The notes under the pieces: generated by a model
Databases searched by the model: none
Told to the model about the DNA's origin: nothing
The model's input: the letters and a program-made list of their open reading frames with translations, nothing else
NCBI GenBank assembly: GCA_037833965.1
Contig: AP031353.1
Span: forward strand, 10,666,501-10,730,500
DNA: 64,000 nucleotides
Direction of reading: 5' to 3'
DNA from: Marchantia polymorpha subsp. ruderalis
Taxonomy: Eukaryota; Streptophyta; Marchantiopsida; Marchantiales; Marchantiaceae
Position numbers and translations under genes: made by a program
In this document: positions 48,221-60,800 of the stretch, piece by piece
Layout: every line of letters starts with the position of its first letter
Position numbering within the stretch: the stretch's first letter is position 1

Positions 48221-50750
48221 AATTTATTTCTTTGTCCAGCGTCAAAGAATTTCGTCCAAGTGCGATCTTATATATATATATATATATACAGTATTTACTG
48301 ACTCGAATACAAATCATTCGACTATCTGCATCCCATGTTTAGCCAATGGCATCTAAGTTTGACTCTTACATATCATTAAGACAATGAAACAATTATAGTT
48401 GATTGGAACGCATAAAGATCAAGTTTCAAGTTTTTGTAATGAGTATATTCGGAGTAATAATGAGTTGCTATCAACATATATACTAAAATTTTTACAACCG
48501 GTGAAGAGAATCTGAATTAATTTTTTTTTTTTAAGCCATCACTTGCATACTTTGTTTGCTGTTCTAGTTTGTATTTATTCATGTACATAGGTCAGTAACT
48601 AGAAATTTTGTACGAATTTCAAAAATTCGAATGTGTCATTTGATACTCATACAATGATGTAATTATATATATATATTTTAGTAATTTAAATAATTCGAAT
48701 TATAGTTTTCATTTTTTATGTTTATCGTCTAGACGACGGTGGCGTACAAAAGTGACCGATAGATCAGAGTTGTTGACAAGTTCGTAAGTAACAAATGTGG
48801 TTGATCAATGGAAGCAATAACCGTCGAGCAACCATATAATATCAAAGGTCAAATGTCCTCATTAACGTCCAGTCCATATCAAGGAGACGAAATGAGCGTC
48901 AAGAATCATTCTACAACGCAATTTGAATATTTGTAATCGAATCACATTTTGTTCTGTTTTAGTTGACTCCTCTCCATTCTTCATCTTTAAACATTTCATA
49001 TAAATAATATGAATTTCAGTAGATCTGAAAGGTTGAAAAAATGAAGAAGAAAAATATCATAGAATACATGTATATGTTCGACTAAATTCTTTAAGAATAC
49101 TCGAATTTTCGAATAAAATATATGTTTAGTCAACAAATATATATATAAAATAAGATTGAAGCTTGAATTTAGTTGAATTACTTTGTTTTCCAATTCAAAT
49201 ATTTGTCAAAAATGAAATTTTATTGAGAAATTTTTAAAAAATGTATAATATCAATGAAAATTACGTAGTGAATATTTTTTATCAATGGCTGTATATTATA
49301 TAAATTTTTTTTTGGGATAGATAATAGTTTTAAAATAATTTGTAATTAATAAAGCGTGTGATTACAAAGTTTTCACTATAATTGATGAAATCGTAAATTC
49401 ACAAGCAAATATATTTGATTGTCATGATATGAGTCAAGTGTTATGTTATCTATAGTGCAATGACAAGACAACCTTGCATACTCTAAGTTTTATGATTTCA
49501 AATTGATTGTTAGATGCTTATCAGACCTACATTTTTTTCATTCATGATTTTGAAGTTGTTGATATGAATTTATCATTGAATGTTTGACTTACTTGCAATT
49601 TACATATTCACTCTATTTTTTCTTCATTTGATGATTATTTCATTTCATTTGATGAAGTCAAAAGAATTAAACAAACATAAAAAATGATATTAATGAAGTT
49701 TAATTTTTATGCTCATTTACATATCGTTAATATCATGAACATAATTTTAACAAATTCATGAATGTAACAACTAATAAATAATTGTTAATGTATAAAAAAA
49801 TTCTACACACATTTGTTATTTTTTGTAAAAGTATGAGATTTTGTTAAGGTTTGATGCATCAAGTTTATTTTTTTTGATCATGAGAATATATATATAGTAA
49901 TTATTTTGATATACATAATTCATTGAAGTGCATAGTATGATCAATCATGATGTAATCAAAAATGTGTTTGTAATTATGTGTTTTGGTCATAAAACTTATG
50001 AGTTCAAAAGTATCCATTAGAAAATAAAATTGTGATAATCATGAAATCTACACATGATATGGTTTTAAAAATAAAAATAATTCTTTTTTATGAAGTGTCC
50101 ACAATCAATTTCATCTCTATTATCCCTCTTTAGTCTATTCTATGTAGTTATAAATGCAAATTAGATATATTAGTGAGACAGAATTAGCAAAAAAAGTATC
50201 AATTGTTTAGTTGATTGATATTCAGTGTTTAATAATCAGTTTTAAACTTGTAGTGTAATCTATGATTTAAGTGTCATTGTTCTATAGAGTTCACTAAGCA
50301 TTATAGTTGATTAAGTGTTGGTGTTTTGGAACAAAGTAAATCTTATTATTTATTGGAAAAATACAAGAATAAATATCTCATATCTGCCAACTAAAATATC
50401 AAAAAACTATTCTACTCAATCACGCTCAGAAAATATTCTGCATGTAGAATAGAATTTCTTTCCATTGATATATATATAGTAAAAATAAATTTGATATATT
50501 CTAAAAATCAATGTTTTAATCTTGTATACACAAAAAACAAAAGTGCTGCAAGACGATTGATATTTCAAGTTATTGAAATTACAATCTCTGCAATCTACTT
50601 TGAATTGGCAAAACAATTCTTTGTGTAGCTTCAAATATTTATCTATTACCAACTCTAAAGAGTTTACATTTTAGCTTAATATATATGGATATATTAATCA
50701 CGTGTCATCGGAATAAGAATATGTAAATAACGATTGTGCGATGATCTATT
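48221..50750. other. AT-rich gene desert
   Basis: Very AT-rich, with TA microsatellites at about 48270-48288 and 48664-48676. No frame above about 80 codons and no recognisable element. Confidence 0.5.
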
Positions 50751-51936
50751 TTCATGTTGACTTCATGTCAGTCACAAGGATTTGGATGTATCATATGTAT
50801 TTGGATTTGCCATGCTAGCTCCCATGCGAAAGTGAGCGGAAGCCAGAAGCGCTGCTGGCTTAAACATGGACCGTTGCATGTCCAATTTAACAACTGTACA
50901 ACCTACCAACAACTCCCCCCAAGATGCCATACCCTTTTGTTTCTTGTCCTCAGAAATCAAGTCCCGCTTCGTAGAAGAACTGCGCTCTATACTATATCTG
51001 AAGTGGAATATTCTTATTTGAATTTAATACCTCAGTCAGACCCAATCAGTTTTTCACTGGAGTAGCTCTCTCATGAAATCTATGGCACCGCATGGTATTA
51101 GTAATAACTTGACGAGCAAATCTGGTTTCTTGGACAAGGATGAACTTCTTTTGCCAGAACACTTTCAGGTGCCGACTGGATTCACTGAGATTTTCCAACA
51201 CCTGTGATAGATGGAGCCTGAAGAATCTGAAGTAACTTTGATGGACAGCCAGAATCTGGGAACGACCTCCAACTGGTATATTGGGTCACATGCCTCTGAA
51301 GTTTTCGAAAAAATGACAATGAATCTCGTTGATAGCTGTTCCCATGGGAATGCATGTAATATCTCCAACTTCGAGTGGTGTATAACTTGAACTATTGCAC
51401 GGCCATCAGATCATCACTTTCTCAAACATCAGCTGACTGACACTAGTGGCCGGTTGTTTAATGCAAATTAGAGAGAAAATGCAGGCCTTAGAAGAGCAGG
51501 CATTCACATGAAAGAATCAAAGAAGTGAATAGGAGATCTGCTCAACCGACACTGATAATAATCTACCCGCTGAATAATCACGAAGCTGGTGGATTATTAG
51601 AGCTACCAATCAGCAGTGGAAGTCATTGCAAGATACGAGATCGTTCTTATACAACGAAGGCGATGCAAGTGTGAAGCTGGAGGGTACAGGCTCCAGCACA
51701 GCAGTTTGCAAAAGAAAAGTGCATGACTTGCCACATGTCAATTGTCGGATCAGCCACCTGAGGACGGAGAGTACTTACTTACCGTACGTGGCTCCAACTT
51801 CCGGTTGCCATGCTGGACGTCGAGCCCATTTGACACCCGGCCGCCAGCCAATGTGACTTCGAGTTGACGTTTGAACGGAGGAAATTCGCCTTCACCATCT
51901 GAATGCAGACTCGAATTCTGATATTCAGACAGGGCA
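50751..51936. other. Intergenic, promoter-proximal region of the coiled-coil gene
   Basis: Moderate-GC DNA without a recognised gene. Short frames (50754-51065 plus, 51368-51165 minus) lack motifs. The last few hundred bases are the likely promoter of the gene at 52146. Confidence 0.35.
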
Positions 51937-51943
51937 TATAAAA
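51937..51943 (+). promoter_or_regulatory. TATA box of the coiled-coil gene
   Basis: A perfect TATAAAA lies 209 bases before the ATG at 52146, in a CT- and CA-rich leader context. A start site about 30 bases downstream would give a leader of roughly 175 bases. Confidence 0.6.
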
Positions 51944-52145
51944 TCGCGGAGTCGTGCCACCCAAATCAGAAACAGTCCATCACCCTCCTCTTGAATTTCG
52001 GAGCTCACTCTGCAGCTCAGCTTAGCTCAATCATCTCTACACTCGCACTCTCCACTCAGTCCGAGGCACAGGTTCCGAGTTCTCTTGACAGAGACATTCA
52101 GTACAGGGCTTAGTTGCAATCTACAACACATACAGTAGTATCAAT

Positions 52146-54347
52146 ATGGCATCTATGCAAGAAGAACGATCCACCTCCGTAGCTGAGGAAGCGAGGCAAG
52201 GACTAGAACAGCAAGCGAGAGAGACACAGCAAAAATTGGGAGGATCTGAAGCAACAACAGTTATTACTGAGCAGATCGCCATCCCAGCTGAGCTCAGCCA
52301 GAAGAGCAAAGAGGTATGGAGCTGGATGACTCTCGCATATTATCTTGTTAGTATGACATCTGTCCTGCATTCAAGCAAGTTTGTTGACTTGAGGATTCTG
52401 AGTTTCTTACAAGCAAGGAGACTCTGAAGCCGCTAGGTGGTAATGTAGCTGTGGTTTGTTTACGTGCACATGAAAGTGTAATCAATTCGACGAGAAATTT
52501 GGAGTTGCTATATATTGAGTTGCATTTATCGTTTGTGCAGCATATCGACTTTTTGGAATCTGAGAATGCAAGACTCAAGAAGAGCTTGGAACAATGCGAG
52601 GAGGCCTTGGAGATGGCGAACCAAGAGACAAGCAAGTCCAACGAGCAGCTGAAGGAAGTCAAGGGCCAGAACGCCGAGCTGCATAACAGAATCGCTGACT
52701 TGGAAAATCAAGTCCAGTCCGCCGGTGCCAAGGCCAAGGAGTTAGAGATGCTACTGAAGGAATCCGATCAGAAGTATGCTGCCATGGAGGACAAGATGCG
52801 CGCCTACCAAGAGAAGCTGGGCGTTGCTAGGGAGGATCGTGCTAAATTTGAGAAGGATCTCAAGGGAGTCCACGTCGGACTGCAGGACCGCGAAATGAAA
52901 ATGGAAGACCTCAGCCAGCAAATTCCCCAAAAGGAAGCTGTCATCGACGATGTTTCGAAGGAAGTAAGGATTTCAACTTGTTTCCATGAATTAATTACCA
53001 TTCTGTTTCACAGTGCTCTGAATCCCGCCACTTCTTCTCTGTGTTGCAGACTTAGCTTCATCTCATAGATGGTTTAGTTTGCAATCACGGCGATCGAGAA
53101 TTTGGAAAAGAATTATTTTAGAAAATCGCATTCAAACAATGTTCAAAGAGCTTTGCATATGCTCAAAGTTTCCTCGTGGTTTATGATGATGCAGGCAGAG
53201 GAGTTCAAATCTCGAGCAATTCCAGCTGAGGAGAAGGCATCAGAGTTGGATAGTCGTGCAACAGAGCTGGAGTCTGCCTTGGAACAAGAGAAAGAAAAGT
53301 CTGCCTCACTGGAAAGTGAAGTGAAGAGCCTGCGCGGGAAGCTTGATGCAGATGCAGGCCATCACAGAGTGTTGGCTGAGCGCATCGACGAGCTCGAGAA
53401 AGTTCTGCACGGCACCCAGGAGGAGAAGGATGTGACAGTGAGCAACCTCGAAGGTGAAAAGGAGGATCTGAAGGCTGCCAAGGCAGCTGTGGCTGACAAG
53501 AAGGAGAACGAGAAGGCCGAAGTTGAATCTGCAGCTGAAGACCAAGCCGCCAAGAAAGACGAGGCACGGGCTGAGGCCAAGACTCAGGAGCAGGAGAAGA
53601 GTGGCGTGTGGTCGAAGATGTTGGGTGCTTTCTCCAAGGCCGACAAAGAGGAGAAGATTGCCCAGGACAAGGCTGCCGAGGCTGCCGAGAAAGGTGAAGT
53701 TGCTGCCAAGCAGGGTGAGAAGGCTGAAGAGAAAGAATCTGTTGCCAAGAAGGCTTCCGGTAACCAAAAGACTTTGGCAGCTGAGTTGGATGCTTCTCGC
53801 TCCAAGGCCGTAGCTGGTGAGCGCGCTGCAGAGGAACTTCAAGACAAGGAGGCTAAATTGGAGGAAAAGGAGAGTGCATTGAAGAACCACGGTGACAAGC
53901 TTGCGGAATTGTCTTCCAAGCTCAAGAACTTGCGCCTGGAGCGTGACGAGGCAGTGAAGAAGAGCGAAGGCGTTGACGGCAGGTAAATTCCAGTTCCTGG
54001 ATTACACATTTCACCAATTCTAAATACTGCCCTTCTCCATTCCATTATTATTTCCCAGTGCTGACGTTATATTCCTCTTGCTCTGCAGAATTCAAGATCT
54101 AGAGTCTAAAATTGCGGAATTGGAGTCAGAGGTGTCTGAATTGAGGGAGACCAATGCCGATCTTGAGGCTCAGCTTCAGAAGGTCGGAGTCCAGGTAGAG
54201 AAACGTCAGAAGGCCGTCGCAGGTCGGGAGAAAGCTAACGTGAAGAAGTCAGAGCAAGCCCAAAAGCTTCAGCAGGAAGTGAAGGAGAACCAGCAGGAGG
54301 TGAATGAAATGGACAAGGAGTTTGTCGAGGACGTGAAGACAGTGTAA
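52146..54347 (+). CDS. Long coiled-coil protein, function unknown
   Basis: Four exons join in phase: 52146-52313, 52541-52963, 53195-53982, 54089-54347; the product is 545 residues. Nearly the whole protein after residue 56 has heptad-like leucine spacing with abundant Glu, Lys and Ala (for example HIDFLESENARLKKSLEQCE), typical of a parallel coiled coil. The centre (about residues 290-370) is Lys/Glu/Ala-rich, LEA-like in composition, interrupted by SGVWSKMLGAFSKADKEEK, the only hydrophobic break and the most distinctive motif. There is no signal peptide or membrane segment. It resembles plant structural or filament-like coiled-coil proteins in general, but I cannot place it in a family. A TATA box at 51937 and a well-formed start context support transcription. 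Confidence 0.82.
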
Positions 54348-54379
54348 ATAAAATGAAGAGATTTCCACATTTTTCAGGA

Positions 54380-54402
54380 TCAGTAGGCTTGATGCCTACT
54401 GA
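54380..54402 (+). other. Stem-loop in the 3' UTR of the coiled-coil gene
   Basis: A 9-bp inverted repeat (54380-54388 against 54394-54402, TCAGTAGGC, 5-nt loop) begins 33 bases past the stop codon. It could be a transcript hairpin; no function is known. Confidence 0.5.
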
Positions 54403-56590
54403 CCTTCTTTCGATCAGAGTTTCAAGCTGAGGCAAGCTAGTGACAACCATCTTCCTGCATCGTGGAACATGGTTTCATATTACGGAAACGACAATTTGAA
54501 GTGCCATTCTGACACTTTGACGTCACGGTTGTAGAGTACATTTGGTATAAATTCTGGATTTCATATTTAGCTCTTCGTAGAAACGCTTATGGCAGAGATC
54601 TCGAAATATGTTGCTGGTGTAGCTTCTTTAAGGGCATACGCCCTTATATGTAAATCGTATGTGTAATAAATGATCTACGCTTTTCTAACGAAGTGATATA
54701 TTTACGTTGAATGTGACATTATCAAACGCCGTGAGGATATTTGACTTCTTTGATTAACTGTGAAATAAAGTGTTATTGAGATCTACAAATTACAATCATA
54801 TTTGCATTTCTGAGAAAGACAGAAAAAAATGAACTTTTAGTTTTCATTTTCGTTTTCATTTTCATATTCCTACAACTCTCATAAAAAAAAAGGAAGAACC
54901 AAAATGTTTGTTCGCAGAATTTGTCCAATATAATCCTAAAATAGTACTCTCTGCAAGTCTAATCTATACATTAATATGATTTACTTTGATGAGAGAATGG
55001 GAAAAAGGTGTTATATAAACATTGTCAGTTACAGATAGTGTCAAAATTAAACTGAAGCTTTTAGAATCGAAAATGGTTATAAAATCACAGTTGCAACATA
55101 ATATGTTGCAACTTATTATGTGTCGAAGAAATAAAATTCAGAAGAAAAATATTTAAGGAGGATTTTTGAAAGAAGCATCTTGTTTACCACCATCATATGA
55201 TACGAAGTAAATATGTACGATTTCGTAGCTGAACATAATTCTCCGGTATGAACTTTGAATCCTGCTAGAAACATGGGAATTCTTACACTTGTTTTTGTTG
55301 CATACATTCTACTTCCGTTTCAATTGAACCTCGGAAGTAAGCCCGAAGTGGTGATACTAAGCCAGACGCACTGAATTTGAGCACCTGAATTCCGTTTGAC
55401 CAAGCCCATGCTTCTGGCCCAGAATGTGGTCTTTTTTCCTGGGGATCTCTTTCTGCTTCGTGCGTGCAGTCCAGAGGCCAACATTTTACTTCAAATCTGC
55501 ACCCAGACCAGACTATAATCATCAGCAGCGACCTAAGCCCACCCATGGAAAAATAATGTCACCCAAAACCCACCCAAAACCCATGGGCATGGGTGGGTTT
55601 GGGCATGGGCACCCAATGTTGGGGTCTGGTGCTGTCTTAATAATTGCCAGGTTTTGCTCGGTGAAAGGGTGGCCGCCTCTAGCGTTCTTGAAAGCTGTGG
55701 CTTTTAGAAAGAAGGGAATTGAGAAGAGCTTTGAGTGGCACTAAAAGCCTGTCTGCTGGGAACATTGGCTATCATAACTCTTTTGCGCAGTAGGAATCAT
55801 TGAAACAAGAAACCACTTCACCATCGAAAAGGAAGCTTCGGGCCTACAACATTGATGACAATCCTGGCTTCTACGTTATGAAAAGATTCCGGTAAACTAG
55901 TGACAGGACTCGAGGAGTTCTTCTTCCAAATCCTCGAACAATACATGTAGCTTTCCAGTTGTAGATGGTTCTAGTTTTAGCAGGATCATACTGAAGTCCA
56001 TCGCTGCCGAAAATACTGAAAAGCTGGTGAACACTGGAAAGGCCAGGGTCAGGTCACACGTGTCGTTCGATCCTGATACAGTTCGAACTTCAGTCCATGC
56101 TCTGGCTTAACTTTCCACCTTATGCAAGCTGAGCATTGGCGAGCGAATGGGAGGCTCACGAACAACACTCTGTTACTTCATGGTCCCCGGAGCTGGAACG
56201 CCAGATTGCAGCCTATGCATGTAATGTACTGCGATGATATGCTCCTAAAAACTGATCCTTGCCCACAACCTTGCCTCGTGATACGCATTGACTTGAACAC
56301 GACACGTATTGAAAAACTATCTGACTGCAAAGTGTGGCTCAGCAGTTTGCTCGACACCTGCTCCTGGGATACGGCATGCATGGGCGCGGTATTGTAGGTC
56401 ACGCTTTGGATATTGTGCTCGAATGAGTGACGAGAAACTTATACGTTTTGATATCGATTGCAACTCGATGCTACTTTTTTTGATAGCCTCGAAGAACGAA
56501 CAGCCTCGATTCTTCGTGTTTCTTTCCACATGTAATCAATTCGTTGGTTGCTTGAAGTGCCCACGTTCTCATCTTCAGTGCTATGTGGAG
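54403..56590. other. Intergenic between coiled-coil gene and small acidic protein gene
   Basis: Contains the 3' end of the coiled-coil gene, an AT-rich stretch (about 54700-55300) with an 11-bp palindromic inverted repeat (55090-55100 against 55102-55112), and a peculiar tract of ACCCAAAACCC followed by TGGGTTTGGGCATGGG at 55559-55620. No gene was recognised. Confidence 0.4.
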
Positions 56591-56598
56591 TATATATA
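56591..56598 (+). promoter_or_regulatory. TATA box of the small acidic protein gene
   Basis: A TATATATA motif stands 144 bases before the ATG at 56735, at a normal core-promoter distance for a leader of about 110 bases. Confidence 0.55.
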
Positions 56599-56734
56599 GC
56601 AGCAAGCGGCACTCTCTGGAATATTGCATCCATCTCTAGATCTTACGAGCTTCAAGACGCTGACAAGTTTCACAATCCCGGATCTCTCTTCAAATCTTTG
56701 TTATCGACTCACTCTACAGATTCTCAGTGCAAAG

Positions 56735-57025
56735 ATGTCGTCGCAGCAGGAGCAGAGAAATGTGAAGGAGAGCCACACGGAAGAGGCGGAGCCGAATCAA
56801 GCGCAGGTTGACGAGACTGAGCAAGTCCCAGCGGCAGAGCAAGACGTCGATCAGACTGCGCAGACGCCAGAGGAAGGCAAGAGCTACGCAGACGCAGCGG
56901 CGGAGGAGTCTCTGAAGGTGTCGAAGGATGAGCAAGACGAAGTCATGCAAAAGCTGGGAGCAGACTCGACGCTCGAGGCTTCTGCCGAAGGTGAGGAGCT
57001 GAAGGTCCGACCCAAGGAGCTCTGA
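56735..57025 (+). CDS. Small acidic disordered protein (96 residues)
   Basis: Single-exon gene from ATG 56735 to TGA 57023-57025. The protein is dominated by Glu, Gln, Asp, Ala and Ser (starts MSSQQEQRNVKESHTEEAEP), almost without aromatic residues (one Tyr, in KSYADAAAEE) and without Cys or Trp, so it should be intrinsically disordered and very acidic. The composition resembles hydrophilin or LEA-like stress proteins but no LEA motif is present, so I give no family. The frame stays open upstream of this ATG to 56624, but 56735 is the first ATG with a plausible context (AAAGATGTCG) downstream of the TATA box. It lies 2.4 kb from the coiled-coil gene on the same strand, whose central part has a similar charged composition. 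Confidence 0.72.
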   Translation: MSSQQEQRNVKESHTEEAEPNQAQVDETEQVPAAEQDVDQTAQTPEEGKSYADAAAEESLKVSKDEQDEVMQKLGADSTLEASAEGEELKVRPKEL

Positions 57026-57840
57026 ATCACCCAAGCAACAGCGAGCGAGCGATGCTTTTCTGTGCAACGTCCAGAGGCTTTCAGTGTCTCTCTTACACCT
57101 GAAGGCCTCGGGTCCTGAGACCTGCATCACTCTGCTTTTTACGGAACCACCATCTTCGGTGGGCACAGAGAGTAAGAGACCGTGGTCTGCACTGCAATGG
57201 TAGAACATCAGGGAGTAAGGATCAGGGTGATCATCCAAATGTAACAAATTAGCGACGCATCTGCATCTCGTCAGTGTCGTCTCTGGAATGGAGACATGGG
57301 ACCTGCTGCTGTCGAGAGTGATTAGAGTACAACTTTGAAGCTAGTCTCGCTTGTTTAATTAAGTTCGAGTGACGGTCAAATTGCTCACAGCTTTTTCTGA
57401 CAACTCTTCCGTCAGATTTCAAGCCACCGAACTCTTAAAGCTGTGGCTTATCTCAAAAGAACAGTAGGATTTAGGTGGAGGCCGTGTCTGTGATTGTCGT
57501 AGGCCAACAGACAACCCTTTATCAACTCAATTGTACAGAAACTCGATTGTTTTGAACTTGTACATCGGAAATCGAAGACGTGTTTTCTTGACCCGTGAGC
57601 ATCTTTCAGTTGCATATTCAGTTGACTTCACGGTCCGAGGAACTTTATCATCTGTGATGCAGAGAACATGCATGCATTATCGAGATATTGCATGTCGAAC
57701 TGGTCAGAACAATCTTCTTCGGATGTGGGATGATGCACCAACTTAAGCCGACATACCGAAACAGTCGATCTCTTTTCGTCATCGCAGTGTTTCCCACTGG
57801 AAATTCATCGTTGTAAACTGAGGTTTGACACTTCTTCTCA
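57026..57840. other. Downstream region of small acidic gene
   Basis: Moderate-GC DNA with the 3' end of the acidic protein gene and no further gene. A plus-strand frame at 57531-57746 (71 codons) has no recognisable motif. Confidence 0.4.
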
Positions 57841-60800
57841 CGCGATTCTAGTATAAGTATATATAATTATCTTGAAGCGACATAAACAGTTTTTTTAGCT
57901 GTTTGCTTTATCTTCGAAAATATTCACCTTTAGAACAACGTCTACAACTCCATACTTTAATTTTTTTCTTTATAAATAATAAACAACATATCAACATTGT
58001 ATTATAAATTTGTTCAAGAATACATTTAGATATATTTAAATTAACAGTACACTATGTGTGTACTTCGATACTTGTTTTAATTGTAGATTTTCTTCATAAT
58101 TTTTATTTTGCCATTTATCTCATATATGGTATTATATGCTGATTCTCTTTTCTTGATAACTTCTCTAGTGTGTATATATATATATATATATAGACAGAAA
58201 AGTCATCAAGTATATCAATATATAGCACCATAGTACAGAAATGGAGAATGATTAATTTTCCACAAACACAAAACAAGTATCAACTTTCTTCCTGGCAATT
58301 ACAAAGCAGGATAGACAAAGATGGAGAAAATACTCTCTTCCAACTCTGCTGGACTGACATTTCTTCATTAGTCAAGCTCAAGATAGAATGTAAAAGTAGG
58401 CAATTATGACTTAAAAAAGAGAGACATACCCCATCAACCCGTTAGAAAGAAAACTTTTAGGTAACAATGGCAAACGATGGCAAGCATTACTTTACTGATT
58501 ATATCGGAATGTGTGAGATATGTGTAAGTAATATCTCTAAGATAATATACAAAATTATCAGCCGCGCGTGCGTTAACATTGGGGTTTGGGAAATATTCTG
58601 CTAAATTAGACGCATTATTTACTTAGGAATCAAACACTCATAAGTTCCATACACAAGGTTTTTTATACATAAATCTCGAAAACACATCTTATGAAAGATG
58701 TGTTTTCGATGGAAATTTATTCCAAGTATTACAACAATCATAATTGACAAAACATGATCAAATCAGAACCATATACATGGTTGACAATGGAAAATATCAC
58801 AAATATATCATAAGTGATGATTCATTAACAAAGAAAAGTAGACCACTAACTGTTTTAAAAATAAACGCTTTTGAAGATTATGAAATTTATATACAAAAGG
58901 AATTCGATGACTCATAGTAGAAAGCTTTTAGACACATCTGCAAAGTGAAAATGCATGAATCATTCACAATTACCAAATTTCCCACATTGCTAAAGTGTAC
59001 AACATGTCAAACGATTAACGTCAAAAGTGAATGAAAATTTGTCTCATGATAATAATTATCACTAATCATTAAGACCATATATTGGAGAAAAATAGGTAAT
59101 ACTCTGGGGATCATTTCGTTTATTATATAATAATCTACCTTCATGCAAGGTTTGCTATTTTTCACATGACATACTCTTAAATGTTTCATGTGATAATGTG
59201 TCATCTAAATTTGGGGGAAAAAGTCACGTATTACATGAAAAATATAGACACAATTTTTTCTTAATCTATAAACACTGAATAATTTATGATTTCTCTTTCA
59301 AGAACACTCTAACCTCCATGCTTTAATCCTGTCCGTAGGAGAAAATTCCTCGACCAATAGAAATCAGTAAAACAGCAATAGCAGCAGCATCTGGAGCTGA
59401 AAATGCAATAGCTATCGAAAGATAGACGCCTAAATGTTAGCTAATTTCCCATCCAAGTACCTTGTAGCAACTACATCAAGTAAGAAATGATTAGTTTAGA
59501 GGAGGGAAAAGAATATCTACTTTTCAAAGCTTTAGGATATTTCCACAACATGGATTTAAGTCTGTCATGCAACTTACACATTGAGAGTCAGCAGTTGAAT
59601 TTGATGTAGAGATTATGTATTGTTTTGAATATTAGAAAATATATGTATATAACCTTCTATTTCTTATCGTTCCTGTTCAATTCAGTTTATATATTCAAAT
59701 AAATTTTTAAATAAGTAGTAAAAATTCTTTCAACTGATCAATGATTTCTTACGTATAAGATATTTTGCATACAAAAAATTGCATCTTTGTATTCACATAA
59801 TCTTTGATCCTATGTTCATTCATACAAAGCATGAAAATGGTATGAGGTAGAGAAAGTATGGGAAATGGTATGGGAAAGATCGAAGTAAAGTTTTACATTC
59901 AGAAAATATTTTCAAACTGGAGCATGAAGAAAATTAGAAACCAAAAATCATTGAATATGTTTTGCACATGCCTCAATGTTGATTTTAACTTTTTTTCTAC
60001 ATAAAGCTACTTACACAGTTCTTTTTACCAATCTGAAGACTAAAATAAAATAATTAAAAAAAATAAAATCACAGCAATCACAAAAATATGTACAAATATG
60101 ACTTACAAATCAAGGCTGCCGATTTCAATTCTGAAACATTCATTGACAATTTTTTTGTAATAAAATATAAGTGTAATGATTTTTCATCATGCAATAGTAG
60201 CAAGTTTATTCAATTTATATAAACAGCTTTTTTTTTTAGGATATTTCATACTTGAATTTTCAATCTCAATTTCTCACAGTAAATGATTTCAATACAAGCT
60301 TCAGCTCGTAATCACTTATACCCTTCATATTTGTACCTTCAACAAACGTAAAAATTGTCGAATTACCTTTCAATCAGTAGCTTGCAATACTAATTATCTG
60401 AAGTAATCTGGTATACATACGTTGTTTTGTGAATGAAATTCATGATTTTCATCCCATTAAAGCATTTAACCTAAAAAAATTTAGTTCATTGCATTATTTC
60501 ATTCAAATGTTATGATTTTTCTATATTATAGATTTTAATAATCGTGAATACAAAATTAACCTATTTTTTTAGCTTCAAGGATTTATACCAAACATAATGA
60601 TTGATTTTTGCACATTTAATTTTTTTTTACATATGTATCTACAAGATGGAAATTGATAGCATATTGATAGTTATATTACATGACGTCCAATGTCTGACAT
60701 ATGACTGTGAAACTGGACATAGTTCTTTCGTAAAGTTTGAAGATCTTGACTGCACATTTCACAAAAGTTTCAAACAATTATATACTCATCGAAAGATTTA

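Noticed and set aside
53306-53890. Minus-strand Leu/Ser-rich frame of 194 codons
   Set aside because: Antisense of the Lys/Glu-rich coiled-coil exon, which automatically gives Leu/Phe/Ser codons.
58173-58192. TA microsatellites here and near 43330 and 48270
   Set aside because: Ordinary simple repeats in AT-rich DNA; no sign of function.
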